Source: Pseudomonas vlassakiae
Lineage (GTDB): Bacteria > Pseudomonadota > Gammaproteobacteria > Pseudomonadales > Pseudomonadaceae
Length of the DNA stretch: 64,000 nucleotides
Direction of reading: 5' to 3'
Assembly (NCBI RefSeq): GCF_014269035.2
Contig: NZ_JABWRP020000008.1
Span: 161,721-225,720, forward strand
The notes beneath the pieces were generated by a model that ran no database searches, had not been told where the DNA came from, and was given only the letters and a program-made list of their open reading frames with translations. Position 1 is the first letter of the stretch. Every line of letters starts with the position of its first letter. Positions 9,019 through 18,005 of the stretch are shown here, piece by piece. A program made the position numbers and the translations under genes.

Positions 9019-9927
9019 TCACTGCCCGGGCTGGCTGCAGGCCCATACGGCTTCGCGCAGCCAGCGATGGCCGGGGTCGCTGTTCTTTCTGGCATGCCAG
9101 GCCTGTTGATAGGCGAGGGCGGGGATCGGCAAGGGGGGCGTGAACTGGCGCAGTGACGGGTGCTGGCGCATCGAACCAACCGCCCGCCTGGCCACGGTGA
9201 GAATCAGGTCGGTGCCGGCGAGCACTTCAACTGCGGCGCTCCAATGGGGCAGCGCCAGTGCGATATGCCGGCGCAGGCCTTGTTCGGCCAGGGCCCGCTC
9301 GATTTCATCGTGGGCATCCGGATGCATGGCCATGAGCACGTGTGGGCGCGTCAGCCAGTCCTCCAGCGCAAGCCCGCCCTTGGCCGGCAGCACCTGGCGA
9401 TCGGCGACGCTGATGAAGCGGTCATCGAACAAGGTCTGGGCGATGATGTCGGCAGGCAGTTCCGGGAAGATGCCCAGGGCCAGGTCGAGTTCGCCATCGA
9501 GCAACTGCGCGAGCATGGTTTCGCGGCTGGCCTGGCTGATGGCCAAGTCGACACCGGGAGCGACCTGGCGCAGGTGGCGGACCAAAGGCGGCAGAATAAT
9601 GCGCGAAGAATAGTCCGACAGCGACAAGCGGAAGCGGCGCCGGGACCGGGCCGGATCGAACTGAGGCGCGGCCAGCAGGCCGTTGAGGCTGCCGAGGGCG
9701 TCCTGCAGCGGTTTGGCCAGGGATTGGCCGCGGGCGGTCAGGGCCATCCTGCCGTGTTGACGGATCAGCAAGGGGTCGTCGAAGTGTGCACGCAGCTGCG
9801 CCAGGGCATGGCTGACGGCGGGTTGGCTGCGGTGCAGGCGCAGGGCGGCGCGGGTCACGTGCTTTTCACTGAGCAGGGCGTGCAGGGTGAGCAGCAGGTT
9901 GAGGTCGATCTTGCGCAGTTCATCCAT
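9019..9927 (-). CDS. LysR-family transcriptional regulator
   Basis: The 302-residue protein has the standard LysR layout. The N-terminal winged HTH (about residues 7-66) contains DLNLLLTLHALL and AALRLHRSQPAVSHALAQLR. An effector-binding domain follows (about 92-290). The N-terminal sequence resembles the NodD/NahR/LinR branch, which tends to sense aromatic or heterocyclic compounds. It is convergent with the DMT transporter gene, and its own upstream region holds only a REP and a gene remnant, so its target is not evident. Length is typical. Confidence 0.9.
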   Translation of the reverse strand: MDELRKIDLNLLLTLHALLSEKHVTRAALRLHRSQPAVSHALAQLRAHFDDPLLIRQHGRMALTARGQSLAKPLQDALGSLNGLLAAPQFDPARSRRRFRLSLSDYSSRIILPPLVRHLRQVAPGVDLAISQASRETMLAQLLDGELDLALGIFPELPADIIAQTLFDDRFISVADRQVLPAKGGLALEDWLTRPHVLMAMHPDAHDEIERALAEQGLRRHIALALPHWSAAVEVLAGTDLILTVARRAVGSMRQHPSLRQFTPPLPIPALAYQQAWHARKNSDPGHRWLREAVWACSQPGQ

Positions 9928-9978
9928 GGGGCGAATGCTTCGGTTGGCTTTGGCGGGTGATTATCAGCCTAACAGATG

Positions 9979-10006
9979 TGCCGGCCCCTTCGCGGGCAAG
10001 CCCGCG
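9979..10006. repeat. Single REP element
   Basis: A 28-base unit with GCCGGCCCCTTCGCGGGC followed by AAGCCCGCG, a typical single P. putida REP hairpin, lying upstream of the LysR gene. Confidence 0.75.
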
Positions 10007-10056
10007 AATCGGCAGTGCAGACAACACAAGGCAGCCAGGGGTTATACTCGCGCGCC

Positions 10057-10340
10057 CTTGATCGCCCTGGCCCTGCTGCTGGCCTGGCCGCACCGCTGTT
10101 GCAGGACATCACCACAGGGATGGACATCGGCATCGCTCGGCGCGCGCTTGCGGCAGGCCTGGCTGGCCGCCTTGCGCCAAGCCTGAAGAACCCGCTGCCT
10201 TCGCTGATTGCCGCAGTAATCGGCGGCATGTTGCTGGGCTATGGCGGCTCGAACACCTGCATCACCTGGCCCACGAAGAACGCTTCATCACCAATTCGGT
10301 GAAGACCGCAGTGCGCTGCGAGCCGGTGTATCTCAGCTAA
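10057..10340 (+). pseudogene. Decayed membrane-protein remnant, possibly YeeE/YedE family
   Basis: Protein-like segments occur in three successive plus-strand frames. First is a hydrophobic LIALALLLAW stretch. Next is a longer piece including MDIGIARRALAAG and AAVIGGMLLGYG (about 10090-10255). Last is HLAHEERFITNSV...EPVYLS ending in TAA at 10340. No single frame joins them, and the hydrophobic IGGMLLGYG piece resembles the glycine-rich helices of YeeE/YedE transporters. I read it as an old gene broken by frameshifts and deletion. The family assignment is weak. Confidence 0.35.
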
Positions 10341-10393
10341 ATTCTTAAATAAATCAGATTAGATGTATCAGATAACCTATTGATTATTAGCGT

Positions 10394-10723
10394 TTACCGC
10401 CTGGCGAGCGTGTGCTGGACACACTGCTCGTAGTAGGTCTGCTTAATCGCAGCGGGCTTGAGTCGTGAACGGCTGTTGTAGGTCTGTTCGGTAATGCCCA
10501 TGGCGGTCATGCGCATCCAGGGTTTGGCGAACCGGCGCACCTGCAGCTTTTTGCGCGTGGCGTACAGGGTGACGCCGGAGAGCTTGGCCTGCTGCGCCTC
10601 GGCGGCGATCTGCGAGCCCCATCCACAGGTTTCGCGGTCATTCTGGCTAAGCGCTTTGGCCTGGGCGCCGAAGGCGGCGGTGGCCAGCAGGCAGCCGGTC
10701 ATCATGGCTAGAAATACTCGCAT
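10394..10723 (-). CDS. Small secreted protein of unknown function
   Basis: The 109-residue product has a Sec signal peptide (hydrophobic residues 3-20, cleavage near AQAKA). The mature part is basic, with two Cys residues (ETCGWG and EQCVQH) that could form a disulfide. I recognise no domain. It lies alone, with an AT-rich stretch (about 10340-10390) on its downstream side. Confidence 0.6.
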   Translation of the reverse strand: MRVFLAMMTGCLLATAAFGAQAKALSQNDRETCGWGSQIAAEAQQAKLSGVTLYATRKKLQVRRFAKPWMRMTAMGITEQTYNSRSRLKPAAIKQTYYEQCVQHTLARR

Positions 10724-10797
10724 GTTGCTGTCCTAAGCATCTGAAGATGAAGGGAGTTTGCCTTCGCTTCAGTTGCCTGGGGGCCAGTATTTTCGAA

Positions 10798-11448
10798 TCA
10801 GGTAATGGCGATGCGAATGCGATTTGCCAGCGCCGAGCGCAGGCTGCTCAGCGCCAGGCCGGCGATCCACACAACCGACACGCCATAGTTCAGCCGTTGG
10901 TACAGCCCGAACAACTGACCGCTCTTGGCGGCCTGGGCCATGAGCACAACGGTAACCACCGCGGCAATCAGGCAGATCAGCGAAAACCAGCCCAGGGCCT
11001 TTGAGCCGGCCAGGCGCTTGCCGAGCCAAGCCCATAGCGCGCTGGCCAGGGTCAACGAGAGAAACATCAGCAGGCCGCAGAGGTTGTGCAGTTGCTGCGA
11101 GCTCGACGGCTCGGCAGGTGCGCAACCCTGGTCGCACGGAAACAGGCCAGTGCCGAGGCTGCCCAGGCCATGCAGCAGGACCAGGGCAGCGCTCAGCAGC
11201 GCAAGTTTCGAGGCGCGCCAACGGCGGGCAAGGCCCCAGGCAAACAGGGCGAACAGCAGGGCGAGGGGGAAGTTGTTGACCAGGGGCGACCAGTGCTGGG
11301 TCGGGGAACCTTGGGCGCCGAGCTGGCTCATGGCCTGTTGCAGGTGGTCATAGCCAGGGTAGGCATGGGCGGTGAGCCAGACGCCGATCAGTAGCCAGAA
11401 CGGGATAAGCAGGCCACAGGCGAGCAGGGCACGGTCGAGCGGTTTCAT
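10798..11448 (-). CDS. DUF998-type membrane protein
   Basis: The 216-residue protein has six hydrophobic segments and matches the DUF998 family. Visible family-like stretches include YPGYDHLQQAMSQLGA after the first segment and a GxFPCDQGC-type loop after the third, with two Cys residues. Function is unknown. It sits between a small secreted protein gene and the HutC-type regulator gene, on the same strand as both, with no clear operon partner. Confidence 0.78.
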   Translation of the reverse strand: MKPLDRALLACGLLIPFWLLIGVWLTAHAYPGYDHLQQAMSQLGAQGSPTQHWSPLVNNFPLALLFALFAWGLARRWRASKLALLSAALVLLHGLGSLGTGLFPCDQGCAPAEPSSSQQLHNLCGLLMFLSLTLASALWAWLGKRLAGSKALGWFSLICLIAAVVTVVLMAQAAKSGQLFGLYQRLNYGVSVVWIAGLALSSLRSALANRIRIAIT

Positions 11449-11488
11449 GCGCGTGTTCCTTCCATGGAAAGCACCTACTGTAGCGGTT

Positions 11489-12223
11489 TCAGCCCTGCGT
11501 GTCCCGGCGCATCTGGGTCACCAGGGTGAACCGGTTTTGTGGATGCACGGTCTCGGAAACTGCCATCAGGTCGCCGTTTTTCTCGCGATAATGGCGGATG
11601 ATCTCCAGCCCCGGCGAACCCGTCTCGGCCTTCAGTTCGAGCGCCATCTCTGCCGTCAGCAACACGGCCCGTACCTGCTGGTCGACGACTGCGATCGACC
11701 GGCCGTAGTGCTGTTCGATCAGCGCTGCGATCAGCTGGTCGGGGTGCTCATGGGCCAGTGCGATGACGTCGGCGTAGTCGCGCTGGGCGTAGACATCGCT
11801 CCAGCACAGCGGCGCGGCATCGTGCTGGCGGTCGACGCGGATGCTCGATAGGCAGAAGTAGTGTTCCCCCGGCACCAGTCCCAGGCGCTCTGCTTCACTC
11901 AGGTTGGCGACGAAGTGGCGCACTTGCCGGATCCTGCGTTGCTGGGTTTGCGTCAGCTGCGCAAGGTCGGCCACTGTCGCCAGCGTCTGGGAATAGCCAC
12001 CACGCGGGCTGCTGGCCTCGACCCGGGTGCCAACCCGCTTGCGGCGTGACACCAGCCCTTGGTTGAGCAGCTGGTTGATCGCCGCCCGCACCGTATGCCG
12101 GCTCACCCCATACAGATCGCACAGTTCAAATTCGGTCGGCAGCAGGCTGCCCACTGGGTATCGGCCATTGGCGATGCCTTTCATCAAGTCTTTCGCCACC
12201 AGGGTGTATCGTGTTTCGTTCAT
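11489..12223 (-). CDS. GntR-family regulator, HutC/UTRA subfamily
   Basis: The start at 12223 (MNETRYTLVAKDL) is preferred to the longer reading from 12334 because the wHTH begins there. That gives a 244-residue protein. The N-terminal wHTH (about residues 5-70) contains LLPTEFELCDLYGVSRHTVRAAINQL. A UTRA effector domain follows (about 90-240). UTRA regulators bind small metabolites such as sugars, histidine derivatives or phosphonates. The gene is divergent from the FadR-type regulator gene, and their shared intergenic region contains the operator candidate at 12323-12336. Whether it takes part in galactarate control is unknown. Confidence 0.82.
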   Translation of the reverse strand: MNETRYTLVAKDLMKGIANGRYPVGSLLPTEFELCDLYGVSRHTVRAAINQLLNQGLVSRRKRVGTRVEASSPRGGYSQTLATVADLAQLTQTQQRRIRQVRHFVANLSEAERLGLVPGEHYFCLSSIRVDRQHDAAPLCWSDVYAQRDYADVIALAHEHPDQLIAALIEQHYGRSIAVVDQQVRAVLLTAEMALELKAETGSPGLEIIRHYREKNGDLMAVSETVHPQNRFTLVTQMRRDTQG

Positions 12224-12322
12224 GCCTTCGGTGAGTCCGGTCAGATGCGCCGTTTGGCAGTGTACCAGTGCTGGCGCCTGCACCTGACGCAGCGCCTTGA
12301 TGAAATACCGCGTCGGGTGTAT

Positions 12323-12336
12323 GTGATCGTACAACT
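12323..12336. promoter_or_regulatory. Candidate operator of the galactarate regulator (autoregulation)
   Basis: The site GTGATCGTACAACT lies 46 bases before the FadR-type regulator start. It matches 13 of 14 bases of a site upstream of kdgD (18976-18989). The imperfect dyad GT-ATCGTAC-AAC is the size of FadR-subfamily operators. Its occurrence only at these two places in the locus, as far as I could see, suggests one regulator controls both. Confidence 0.55.
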
Positions 12337-12381
12337 GCTTGCGCTATCATGACGGCTGTCTTTCAAGGTGAAATACAGGGC

Positions 12382-13131
12382 ATGACAGAGCAGCAGGTAC
12401 AGGCAAGGACCCGGCGCAAGCCGCGCAGTCTGGCCCAGGAACTGGTCACGGTGCTGACCGAGCGCATTCGCAGCGGCCAGATCAAGCGCGGCGACAAGCT
12501 GCCGACCGAATCGCAGATCATGGCCGAGGAGGGCGTCAGCCGCACCGTGGTGCGTGAGGCGATCTCCAGGCTGCAAGCGGCCGGGCAGGTCGAGACGCGC
12601 CATGGCATCGGCACTTTCGTGCTGGATGCACCGGCGACCGGAGGCTTCCGTATCGACCCGGCGACCGTGGTCACCTTGCGCGAGGTGCTGGCGGTGCTGG
12701 AGCTGCGCATCGCCCTGGAAATCGAGTCGGCGGGCTTGGCGGCGCAACGGCGCAGCGATGAAGAGCTGGCTGGCATGCGTGCAGCGCTGGACGAACTCAA
12801 CGAGGGCGCGGCGCATGCCACCGATGCAGTGTCGGCGGACTTCCAGTTCCACCTGCGCATTGCCCAGGCCAGCGGCAACCGTTATTTCGCCGATATCATC
12901 AACCACCTGGGGACCAGCATCATTCCACGTACCCGGTTGAATTCGGCGCGGTTGGCCCATGATGACCAGGCGCACTACATGAGCCGCCTGATGCATGAGC
13001 ATGAAGCGATTTATGAAGCCATCGCCCGGCGCGACAGCGAAGGGGCGAAGATGGCCATGCGCATGCACCTGAGCAATAGCCGCGAGCGCTTGCGCCAGGC
13101 TCATGAAGAAGCCGAGGCCCAGGGGGCCTGA
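12382..13131 (+). CDS. FadR-subfamily GntR regulator, probable regulator of the galactarate operon
   Basis: The 249-residue protein starts at 12382 (MTEQQVQ); an in-frame ATG at 12349 is possible. It has a GntR wHTH (about residues 15-80, with GDKLPTESQIMAEEGVSRTVV) and an all-helical FCD domain (about 95-235). The FCD metal/ligand His residues are visible (ADFQFHLRIA, HEHEAIYEAI, AMRMHLSNSR). FCD regulators bind carboxylic acids. It is adjacent to, and converges on, the KGSADH end of the galactarate/glucarate operon. A shared motif upstream of itself and kdgD supports it as the local repressor. The sugar-acid ligand is inferred. Confidence 0.85.
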   Translation: MTEQQVQARTRRKPRSLAQELVTVLTERIRSGQIKRGDKLPTESQIMAEEGVSRTVVREAISRLQAAGQVETRHGIGTFVLDAPATGGFRIDPATVVTLREVLAVLELRIALEIESAGLAAQRRSDEELAGMRAALDELNEGAAHATDAVSADFQFHLRIAQASGNRYFADIINHLGTSIIPRTRLNSARLAHDDQAHYMSRLMHEHEAIYEAIARRDSEGAKMAMRMHLSNSRERLRQAHEEAEAQGA

Positions 13132-13142
13132 GCCCTTCATAA

Positions 13143-13252
13143 CCTGTACCGGCCTCTTCGCGGGTGAACCCGCTCCCACAGGGATGGCGCCAAGCCTGAG
13201 GGCTGTGCAGTACTTGTGGGAGCGGGTTCACCCGCGAAGAGGCCGGTACAGG
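13143..13252. repeat. Perfect 38-bp inverted REP pair
   Basis: Arms at 13143-13180 and 13215-13252 are exactly complementary over 38 bases. They carry the P. putida REP core (CTTCGCGGGTGAACCCGCTC) and are separated by 34 bases. The pair lies between two convergent genes, the FadR-type regulator and KGSADH. Confidence 0.9.
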
Positions 13253-13261
13253 CGATAAAGA

Positions 13262-13285
13262 AAAGCCCCGCATGTGCGGGGCTTT
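13262..13285. terminator. Bidirectional rho-independent terminator
   Basis: AAAGCCCCGCA and TGCGGGGCTTT form an 11-bp stem with a 2-base gap, flanked by A and T runs on both sides. It ends the galactarate operon on the minus strand and can also stop readthrough from the regulator gene. Confidence 0.85.
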
Positions 13286-13300
13286 CTAGTTTCAGAGCAC

Positions 13301-14881
13301 TCAGATCGAGCCTTCGCTCCACTGCCCATTCACCAGGCGACGCAGCCCCAGCGGGTTGCCGTCACGCAGCGCCTCCGGCAACAGCGCTTGCGGGTAGTTC
13401 TGGTAGCACACCGGGCGCAGGAAGCGGTCGATGGCCAGGGTGCCGACCGAGGTGCCACGGGCATCGGAGGTGGCCGGGTACGGCCCGCCGTGGACCATCG
13501 CGTCGCACACTTCCACGCCGGTCGGGTAGCCATTGACCAGAATGCGGCCGACTTTCTCTTCCAGCAGCGGCACCAGCCAGGCGTAGGCTTCGAAGTCCTC
13601 TGGCTCGCCGATCAGCGTTGCGGTCAGCTGGCCGCGCAGGCCGAGCAGGGCGTCACGCAGTTGCGCGTTGTCCTTGACCTCGACCGCCACGGTGGTCGGG
13701 CCGAACACTTCTTCCTGCAGCAACGGGTCGGCTTCTACCAGCAGGCGGGCATCGGCCTTGAACAGCTGGGCGCGGGCCTGGCTGCCTTGCTGGGCCTGGC
13801 CGGCCAGGTGCTCGATGCCCGCGTGCGCGTGCAGGTGCTCGAGGCCGCCGACGTAGCTGCGCAGGCCGCCAGCATTGAGCATGGTCTGCCCGGCCTGCTG
13901 GTCCAGGTGCTGGCCAAGGTCGGCGAGCAGCTGGCTGTACTGCGCCGACTGCATGCCGATCACCAGGCCCGGGTTGGTGCAGAACTGCCCGGCACCCATG
14001 CAGACCGAGCCGGCCAGCTCACGGGCGATGGCCTCGCCACGCTTGGCCAGGGCGCCCGGCAGGATGATCACCGGGTTGATGCTGGACATCTCGGCGAACA
14101 CCGGGATCGGTTGCGGGCGCTCGGCGGCCATGCGGCACAAGGCGTCGCCACCCTTGAGCGAACCGGTGAAGCCCACGGCCTGGATAGCCGGGTGCTTGAC
14201 CAGCGGCTCGCCAACGCCAGCGCCGAACACCATGTTGAACACACCCTTGGGCATGCCGGTGCGCTCGGCGGCGCGCTGGATGGCGCAGCCGACCAGGTCG
14301 GCGGTCGCCATGTGGCCGCTGTGCGCCTTGAACACCACTGGGCAACCGGCGGCCAGTGCGGCGGCGGTGTCACCACCGGCGGTGGAGAAGGCCAGGGGGA
14401 AGTTGCTGGCACCGAACACGGCGACCGGGCCGACGCCGATGCGCATCTGGCGCAGGTCCACGCGCGGCAGCGGCTGACGCTCGGGCAGGGCGAGGTCGAT
14501 GCGCGCACCGAGGAAATCGCCGCGGCGCAGCACCTGGGCGAATAGGCGCATCTGCCCGCTGGTGCGGCCGCGTTCGCCCTGGATACGGGCGGCAGGCAAG
14601 GCGGTCTCACGGCAGACGATGGCGACGAAGGCGTCATCCAGCTCGTCCAGTTCGGCAGCGATGGCGTCGAGGAACTCGGCGCGGCGAGCCGGTTGCAGAT
14701 TGCGGAATTCGACAAATGCGCCGGCGGCAGCCTTGGCGGCCTGGTCCACTTCGGCCTCGGTAGCCTGGGCGAAGCTGTAGGGCAGGGCCTCGCCGGTGGT
14801 GGCGTCCAGGCTCTGCAGGCGTTGCGAGCCAGCGGCGCTGCGCTGGCCGGCGATGAAGTTGTGGCCGAGGATCTCTGGCAT
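13301..14881 (-). CDS. 2,5-dioxovalerate (alpha-ketoglutaric semialdehyde) dehydrogenase
   Basis: The 526-residue aldehyde dehydrogenase oxidises alpha-ketoglutaric semialdehyde to 2-oxoglutarate with NAD(P)+, the last step of galactarate/glucarate breakdown. Visible ALDH features are the cofactor motif FGASNFPLAF, GFTGSLKGG, the general-base Glu in FAEMSSINPV and the nucleophile Cys in GAGQFCTNPG. The length fits the KGSADH group, which is longer than classical ALDHs. It is the last gene of the kdgD-gudP-garD-KGSADH minus-strand operon, 23 bases after garD, and is followed by a strong terminator. Confidence 0.92.
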   Translation of the reverse strand: MPEILGHNFIAGQRSAAGSQRLQSLDATTGEALPYSFAQATEAEVDQAAKAAAGAFVEFRNLQPARRAEFLDAIAAELDELDDAFVAIVCRETALPAARIQGERGRTSGQMRLFAQVLRRGDFLGARIDLALPERQPLPRVDLRQMRIGVGPVAVFGASNFPLAFSTAGGDTAAALAAGCPVVFKAHSGHMATADLVGCAIQRAAERTGMPKGVFNMVFGAGVGEPLVKHPAIQAVGFTGSLKGGDALCRMAAERPQPIPVFAEMSSINPVIILPGALAKRGEAIARELAGSVCMGAGQFCTNPGLVIGMQSAQYSQLLADLGQHLDQQAGQTMLNAGGLRSYVGGLEHLHAHAGIEHLAGQAQQGSQARAQLFKADARLLVEADPLLQEEVFGPTTVAVEVKDNAQLRDALLGLRGQLTATLIGEPEDFEAYAWLVPLLEEKVGRILVNGYPTGVEVCDAMVHGGPYPATSDARGTSVGTLAIDRFLRPVCYQNYPQALLPEALRDGNPLGLRRLVNGQWSEGSI

Positions 14882-14904
14882 GTGGGGCTCCTAGGGTTGA
14901 ATGA

Positions 14905-16458
14905 TCAGGTTATCGGTGCCGGATTGAACAGGGTGATGTCGTTGTGCAGGCGGTGCTGTTCGGCCCAGGTCTGTTTGCGGCCGCTGGCCACGTCCAGGTA
15001 GTAGTGGAACAGCTCCCAGCCCAGCTCCTCGATGGTCGCGCGCCCGCTGGCGATGCGTCCGGCGTCGATGTCGATCAGGTCCGGCCAGCGCTGGGCCAGC
15101 TCGGTGCGGGTGCAGACCTTGACCACCGGCGCCATGGCCAGGCCATACGGCGTGCCACGGCCGGTGGTGAACACGTGCAGGTTCATGCCGGCGGCCAGTT
15201 GCAACGTGCCGCAGACGAAATCGCTGGCCGGGGTGGCGCAGAAGATCAGGCCCTTGCGGTTGACCCGCTCGCCCGGGCCGAGCACGCCCTGAATGGCGCC
15301 ACTGCCGGACTTGACGATCGAACCGAGGGACTTCTCGACAATGTTCGACAGGCCGCCTTTCTTGTTGCCCGGCGTGGTGTTGGCGCTGCGGTCTGCTGCA
15401 CCTTGCTGCAGGTAGCGGTCGTACCAGTCCATCTCGCGCACCAGGGCAGCGGCGACTTCCTGGTTTTCGGCACGCGAGGTGAGCATGTAGATGGCATCGC
15501 GGACTTCGGTCACTTCCGAGAACAGCACGGTGGCGCCAGCGCGCACCAGCAGGTCGGCGGCATAGCCAAGTGCCGGGTTGGCGGTGATGCCGGAGAAGGC
15601 GTCACTGCCGCCGCACTGCATGCCAAGGATCAGCTCGCTGGCCGGCACGGTTTCGCGGCGGCGCTGGTCGAGCTTCTTCAGGCGGGTTTCAGCAAGGCCC
15701 ATGATCTGTTCGATCATTTCGCCGAAGCCGAGGCTGGCATCCTGCAGCCGATACAGCCAAGGCTCGCTGAGGTCGACCGACGGGTCGTTGTCGTGCATCA
15801 CCTGGCCGGCCTGGAGCTTTTCGCAACCCAGGCTGATCACCAGCGCTTCGCCACCGAGGTTGGGGTTGCGCGCCAGGTTGCGCACGGTGCGGATCGGGAT
15901 GTAGGCATCGCGGGCATTGATCGCCACGCCGCAGCCGTAGCTGTGGGTCAGGGCGACCACGTCATCGACATTGGGGTATTGGGGCAAGAGTTCGGCGCGG
16001 ATGCGTTTGACCGCGTGTTCCAGCACGCCGGTCACGCACTGCACGGTAGTGGTGATGCCGAGGATATTGCGGGTGCCGACGGTGCCGTCGGCGTTGCGGT
16101 AGCCTTCGAAGGTGAAGCCGTCCAGCGGTGGCAGGGCATCGGGTACGGCATCGCAGCGCGGCAGGCTGTCCAGTTCGGGGGCGGCTGGCATGGCCAGCTG
16201 GCTTTCCTGCACCCAGCTGCCCTGGCGCAGGTCTTTCAGAGCATACCCGATGATTTGCCCGTAGCGACGCACCGGCTCGCCCTTGGCGATCGGCACGGTA
16301 GCAACCTTGTGGCTCTGGGGCACGCCTTCGACCAGGGTCAGGCCATCGGCGAAGCGGGCACCTTCGCCCAGGCCGCCGTCGTTGACCACCACCACGACGT
16401 TGTCGTCGTCGTGCAGGCGGACGTAGCGGGGCGAGTCGGAATGTTCGATCAACTGCAT
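14905..16458 (-). CDS. garD: Galactarate dehydratase
   Basis: The 517-residue protein matches the UxaA/GarD family over its whole length. It has an N-terminal SAF-like domain (about residues 1-95) and a large catalytic domain with [31 protein letters not shown] and [11 protein letters not shown]. It dehydrates galactarate to 5-keto-4-deoxyglucarate, the substrate of KdgD encoded upstream in the same operon. The enzyme needs a divalent metal (Fe2+ or Ca2+ in E. coli GarD). No glucarate dehydratase gene is in the window, so glucarate entry would need a gene elsewhere. Confidence 0.93.
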   Translation of the reverse strand: MQLIEHSDSPRYVRLHDDDNVVVVVNDGGLGEGARFADGLTLVEGVPQSHKVATVPIAKGEPVRRYGQIIGYALKDLRQGSWVQESQLAMPAAPELDSLPRCDAVPDALPPLDGFTFEGYRNADGTVGTRNILGITTTVQCVTGVLEHAVKRIRAELLPQYPNVDDVVALTHSYGCGVAINARDAYIPIRTVRNLARNPNLGGEALVISLGCEKLQAGQVMHDNDPSVDLSEPWLYRLQDASLGFGEMIEQIMGLAETRLKKLDQRRRETVPASELILGMQCGGSDAFSGITANPALGYAADLLVRAGATVLFSEVTEVRDAIYMLTSRAENQEVAAALVREMDWYDRYLQQGAADRSANTTPGNKKGGLSNIVEKSLGSIVKSGSGAIQGVLGPGERVNRKGLIFCATPASDFVCGTLQLAAGMNLHVFTTGRGTPYGLAMAPVVKVCTRTELAQRWPDLIDIDAGRIASGRATIEELGWELFHYYLDVASGRKQTWAEQHRLHNDITLFNPAPIT

Positions 16459-16536
16459 GTTTGGGCCCTACTTGTCAGGTTCTCAGGCTTTTGTACATCC
16501 GCCCGCGCAGGCTTGCGCCGGCGCAGGCGTGCTCGG

Positions 16537-17901
16537 TTAGTGCCGCGAGCTGGCCAGTTCGCCACGGGCGGCCGGCTCAGGCTGTGGCTTTGGCGCATCG
16601 TCGCGCAACTCGATACGCTTGATCGGGCCGACGATCACCAGGTAGCTGAACACCGCCACCAGGGCGTTGGCACCCACATACACCAGGGCCCACTTGAACG
16701 AGCCGGTGGCGCTGATGATGTAGCCGATGACGATGGGAGTGGTGATCGAGGCGATGTTGCCGAAGGTGTTGAACAGGCCACCGGACAGCCCGGCGATCTG
16801 CTTGGGCGAGGTGTCGGCCACCACCGCCCAGCCCAATGCGCCGATGCCTTTGCCGAAGAAGGCCAGGGTCATGAAACCGACCACCATCCACTCGGCGTCG
16901 ACATAGTTGCAGAAGACCATGGTGGTCGACAGCAACAGGCCGCAGACGATCGGCAGCTTGCGCGAGAAGGTCAGCGAGTTGCCGCGGCGCAGCAGCCAGT
17001 CCGAGATCACCCCACCCAATACACCGCCAATGAAGCCGCACACCGCCGGCAACGAGGCGATGAAGCCGGCCTTGAGGATGGTCATGCCACGTTCCTGCAC
17101 CAGGTACACCGGGAACCAGGTGAGGAAGAAGTAGGTGATGGCGTTGATGCAGTACTGGCCCAGGTACACGCCCAGCAGCATGCGGCTGGTCAGCAGTTGC
17201 TTGATATAGCCCCATTTCGGGCCGTCGTTGCCACGCTTCTGGTCCATGTCGACCAGGCCGCCGTTCTGCTCGATGTGCTCGAACTCGTCCTTGCTGATGC
17301 GCGGGTGCTGGCGTGGGTTGTAGACGGTCTTCAGCCACACCATGGAGAACACGATGCCCAGCGCGCCCATGACCACGAACACGTGTTCCCAGCCGAAGCT
17401 GAACACGATCCAGCCCATGATCGGGGCGAACAGTGCGGTGGCGAAGTACTGCGCCGAGTTGAAGATTGCCGACGCGGTGCCGCGTTCCTGGGTCGGGAAC
17501 CAGGCCGCGACGATACGGGCATTACCCGGGAACGACGGGGCTTCGGCGAAGCCGACGAGGAAGCGCAGGGTGAACAGGGTCACCACCGCCCAGGCCACCG
17601 GCAGGCCGCCGACAAAGCCCTGCAGCAGGGTGAACAGCGACCAGGTGAAGATGCTGAAGGCGTAGACATTCTTCGAGCCGAAGCGGTCCAGCAGCCAGCC
17701 ACCGGGTATCTGCCCGGCCACGTAAGCCCAGCCGAAGGCGGAAAAAATATAGCCAAGGGTAACGGCGTCGATGCCGAGGTCTTTCTGCAGGCTGGAGCCT
17801 GCGATAGCGATGGTTGCTCGGTCTGCGTAGTTGATCGTGGTCACCAGGAACAGCATGAACAGGATCAGGTAGCGCACATGCGTCTTTTTAGTCGCTTGCA
17901 T
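16537..17901 (-). CDS. gudP: MFS galactarate/glucarate transporter
   Basis: The 454-residue protein has 12 hydrophobic segments and the anion:cation symporter (ACS) family pattern. The N-terminus contains INYADRATIAIAG, and the loop after segment 2 contains GWLLDRFGSK. It is close in length to E. coli GudP and GarP. It imports the sugar acid for the enzymes encoded on either side. It follows kdgD after a 104-base gap holding a hairpin and precedes garD by 78 bases. Confidence 0.9.
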   Translation of the reverse strand: MQATKKTHVRYLILFMLFLVTTINYADRATIAIAGSSLQKDLGIDAVTLGYIFSAFGWAYVAGQIPGGWLLDRFGSKNVYAFSIFTWSLFTLLQGFVGGLPVAWAVVTLFTLRFLVGFAEAPSFPGNARIVAAWFPTQERGTASAIFNSAQYFATALFAPIMGWIVFSFGWEHVFVVMGALGIVFSMVWLKTVYNPRQHPRISKDEFEHIEQNGGLVDMDQKRGNDGPKWGYIKQLLTSRMLLGVYLGQYCINAITYFFLTWFPVYLVQERGMTILKAGFIASLPAVCGFIGGVLGGVISDWLLRRGNSLTFSRKLPIVCGLLLSTTMVFCNYVDAEWMVVGFMTLAFFGKGIGALGWAVVADTSPKQIAGLSGGLFNTFGNIASITTPIVIGYIISATGSFKWALVYVGANALVAVFSYLVIVGPIKRIELRDDAPKPQPEPAARGELASSRH

Positions 17902-17950
17902 GCTGTAAACACTCCCACTAGTTATTTTTGTGCGGGCTCACGCGTTGTAG

Positions 17951-17975
17951 CCGGAGTGGGGCAGGCCCACTCCGG
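17951..17975 (-). terminator. Intercistronic hairpin between kdgD and gudP
   Basis: CCGGAGTGGG and CCCACTCCGG form a perfect 10-bp stem with a 5-base loop and no T run. It may be a partial terminator or an mRNA processing/stability element lowering expression of the downstream genes. Confidence 0.6.
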
Positions 17976-18005
17976 AGGCGGCAATGGCAGGCCGCGCGGG
18001 GGCGC

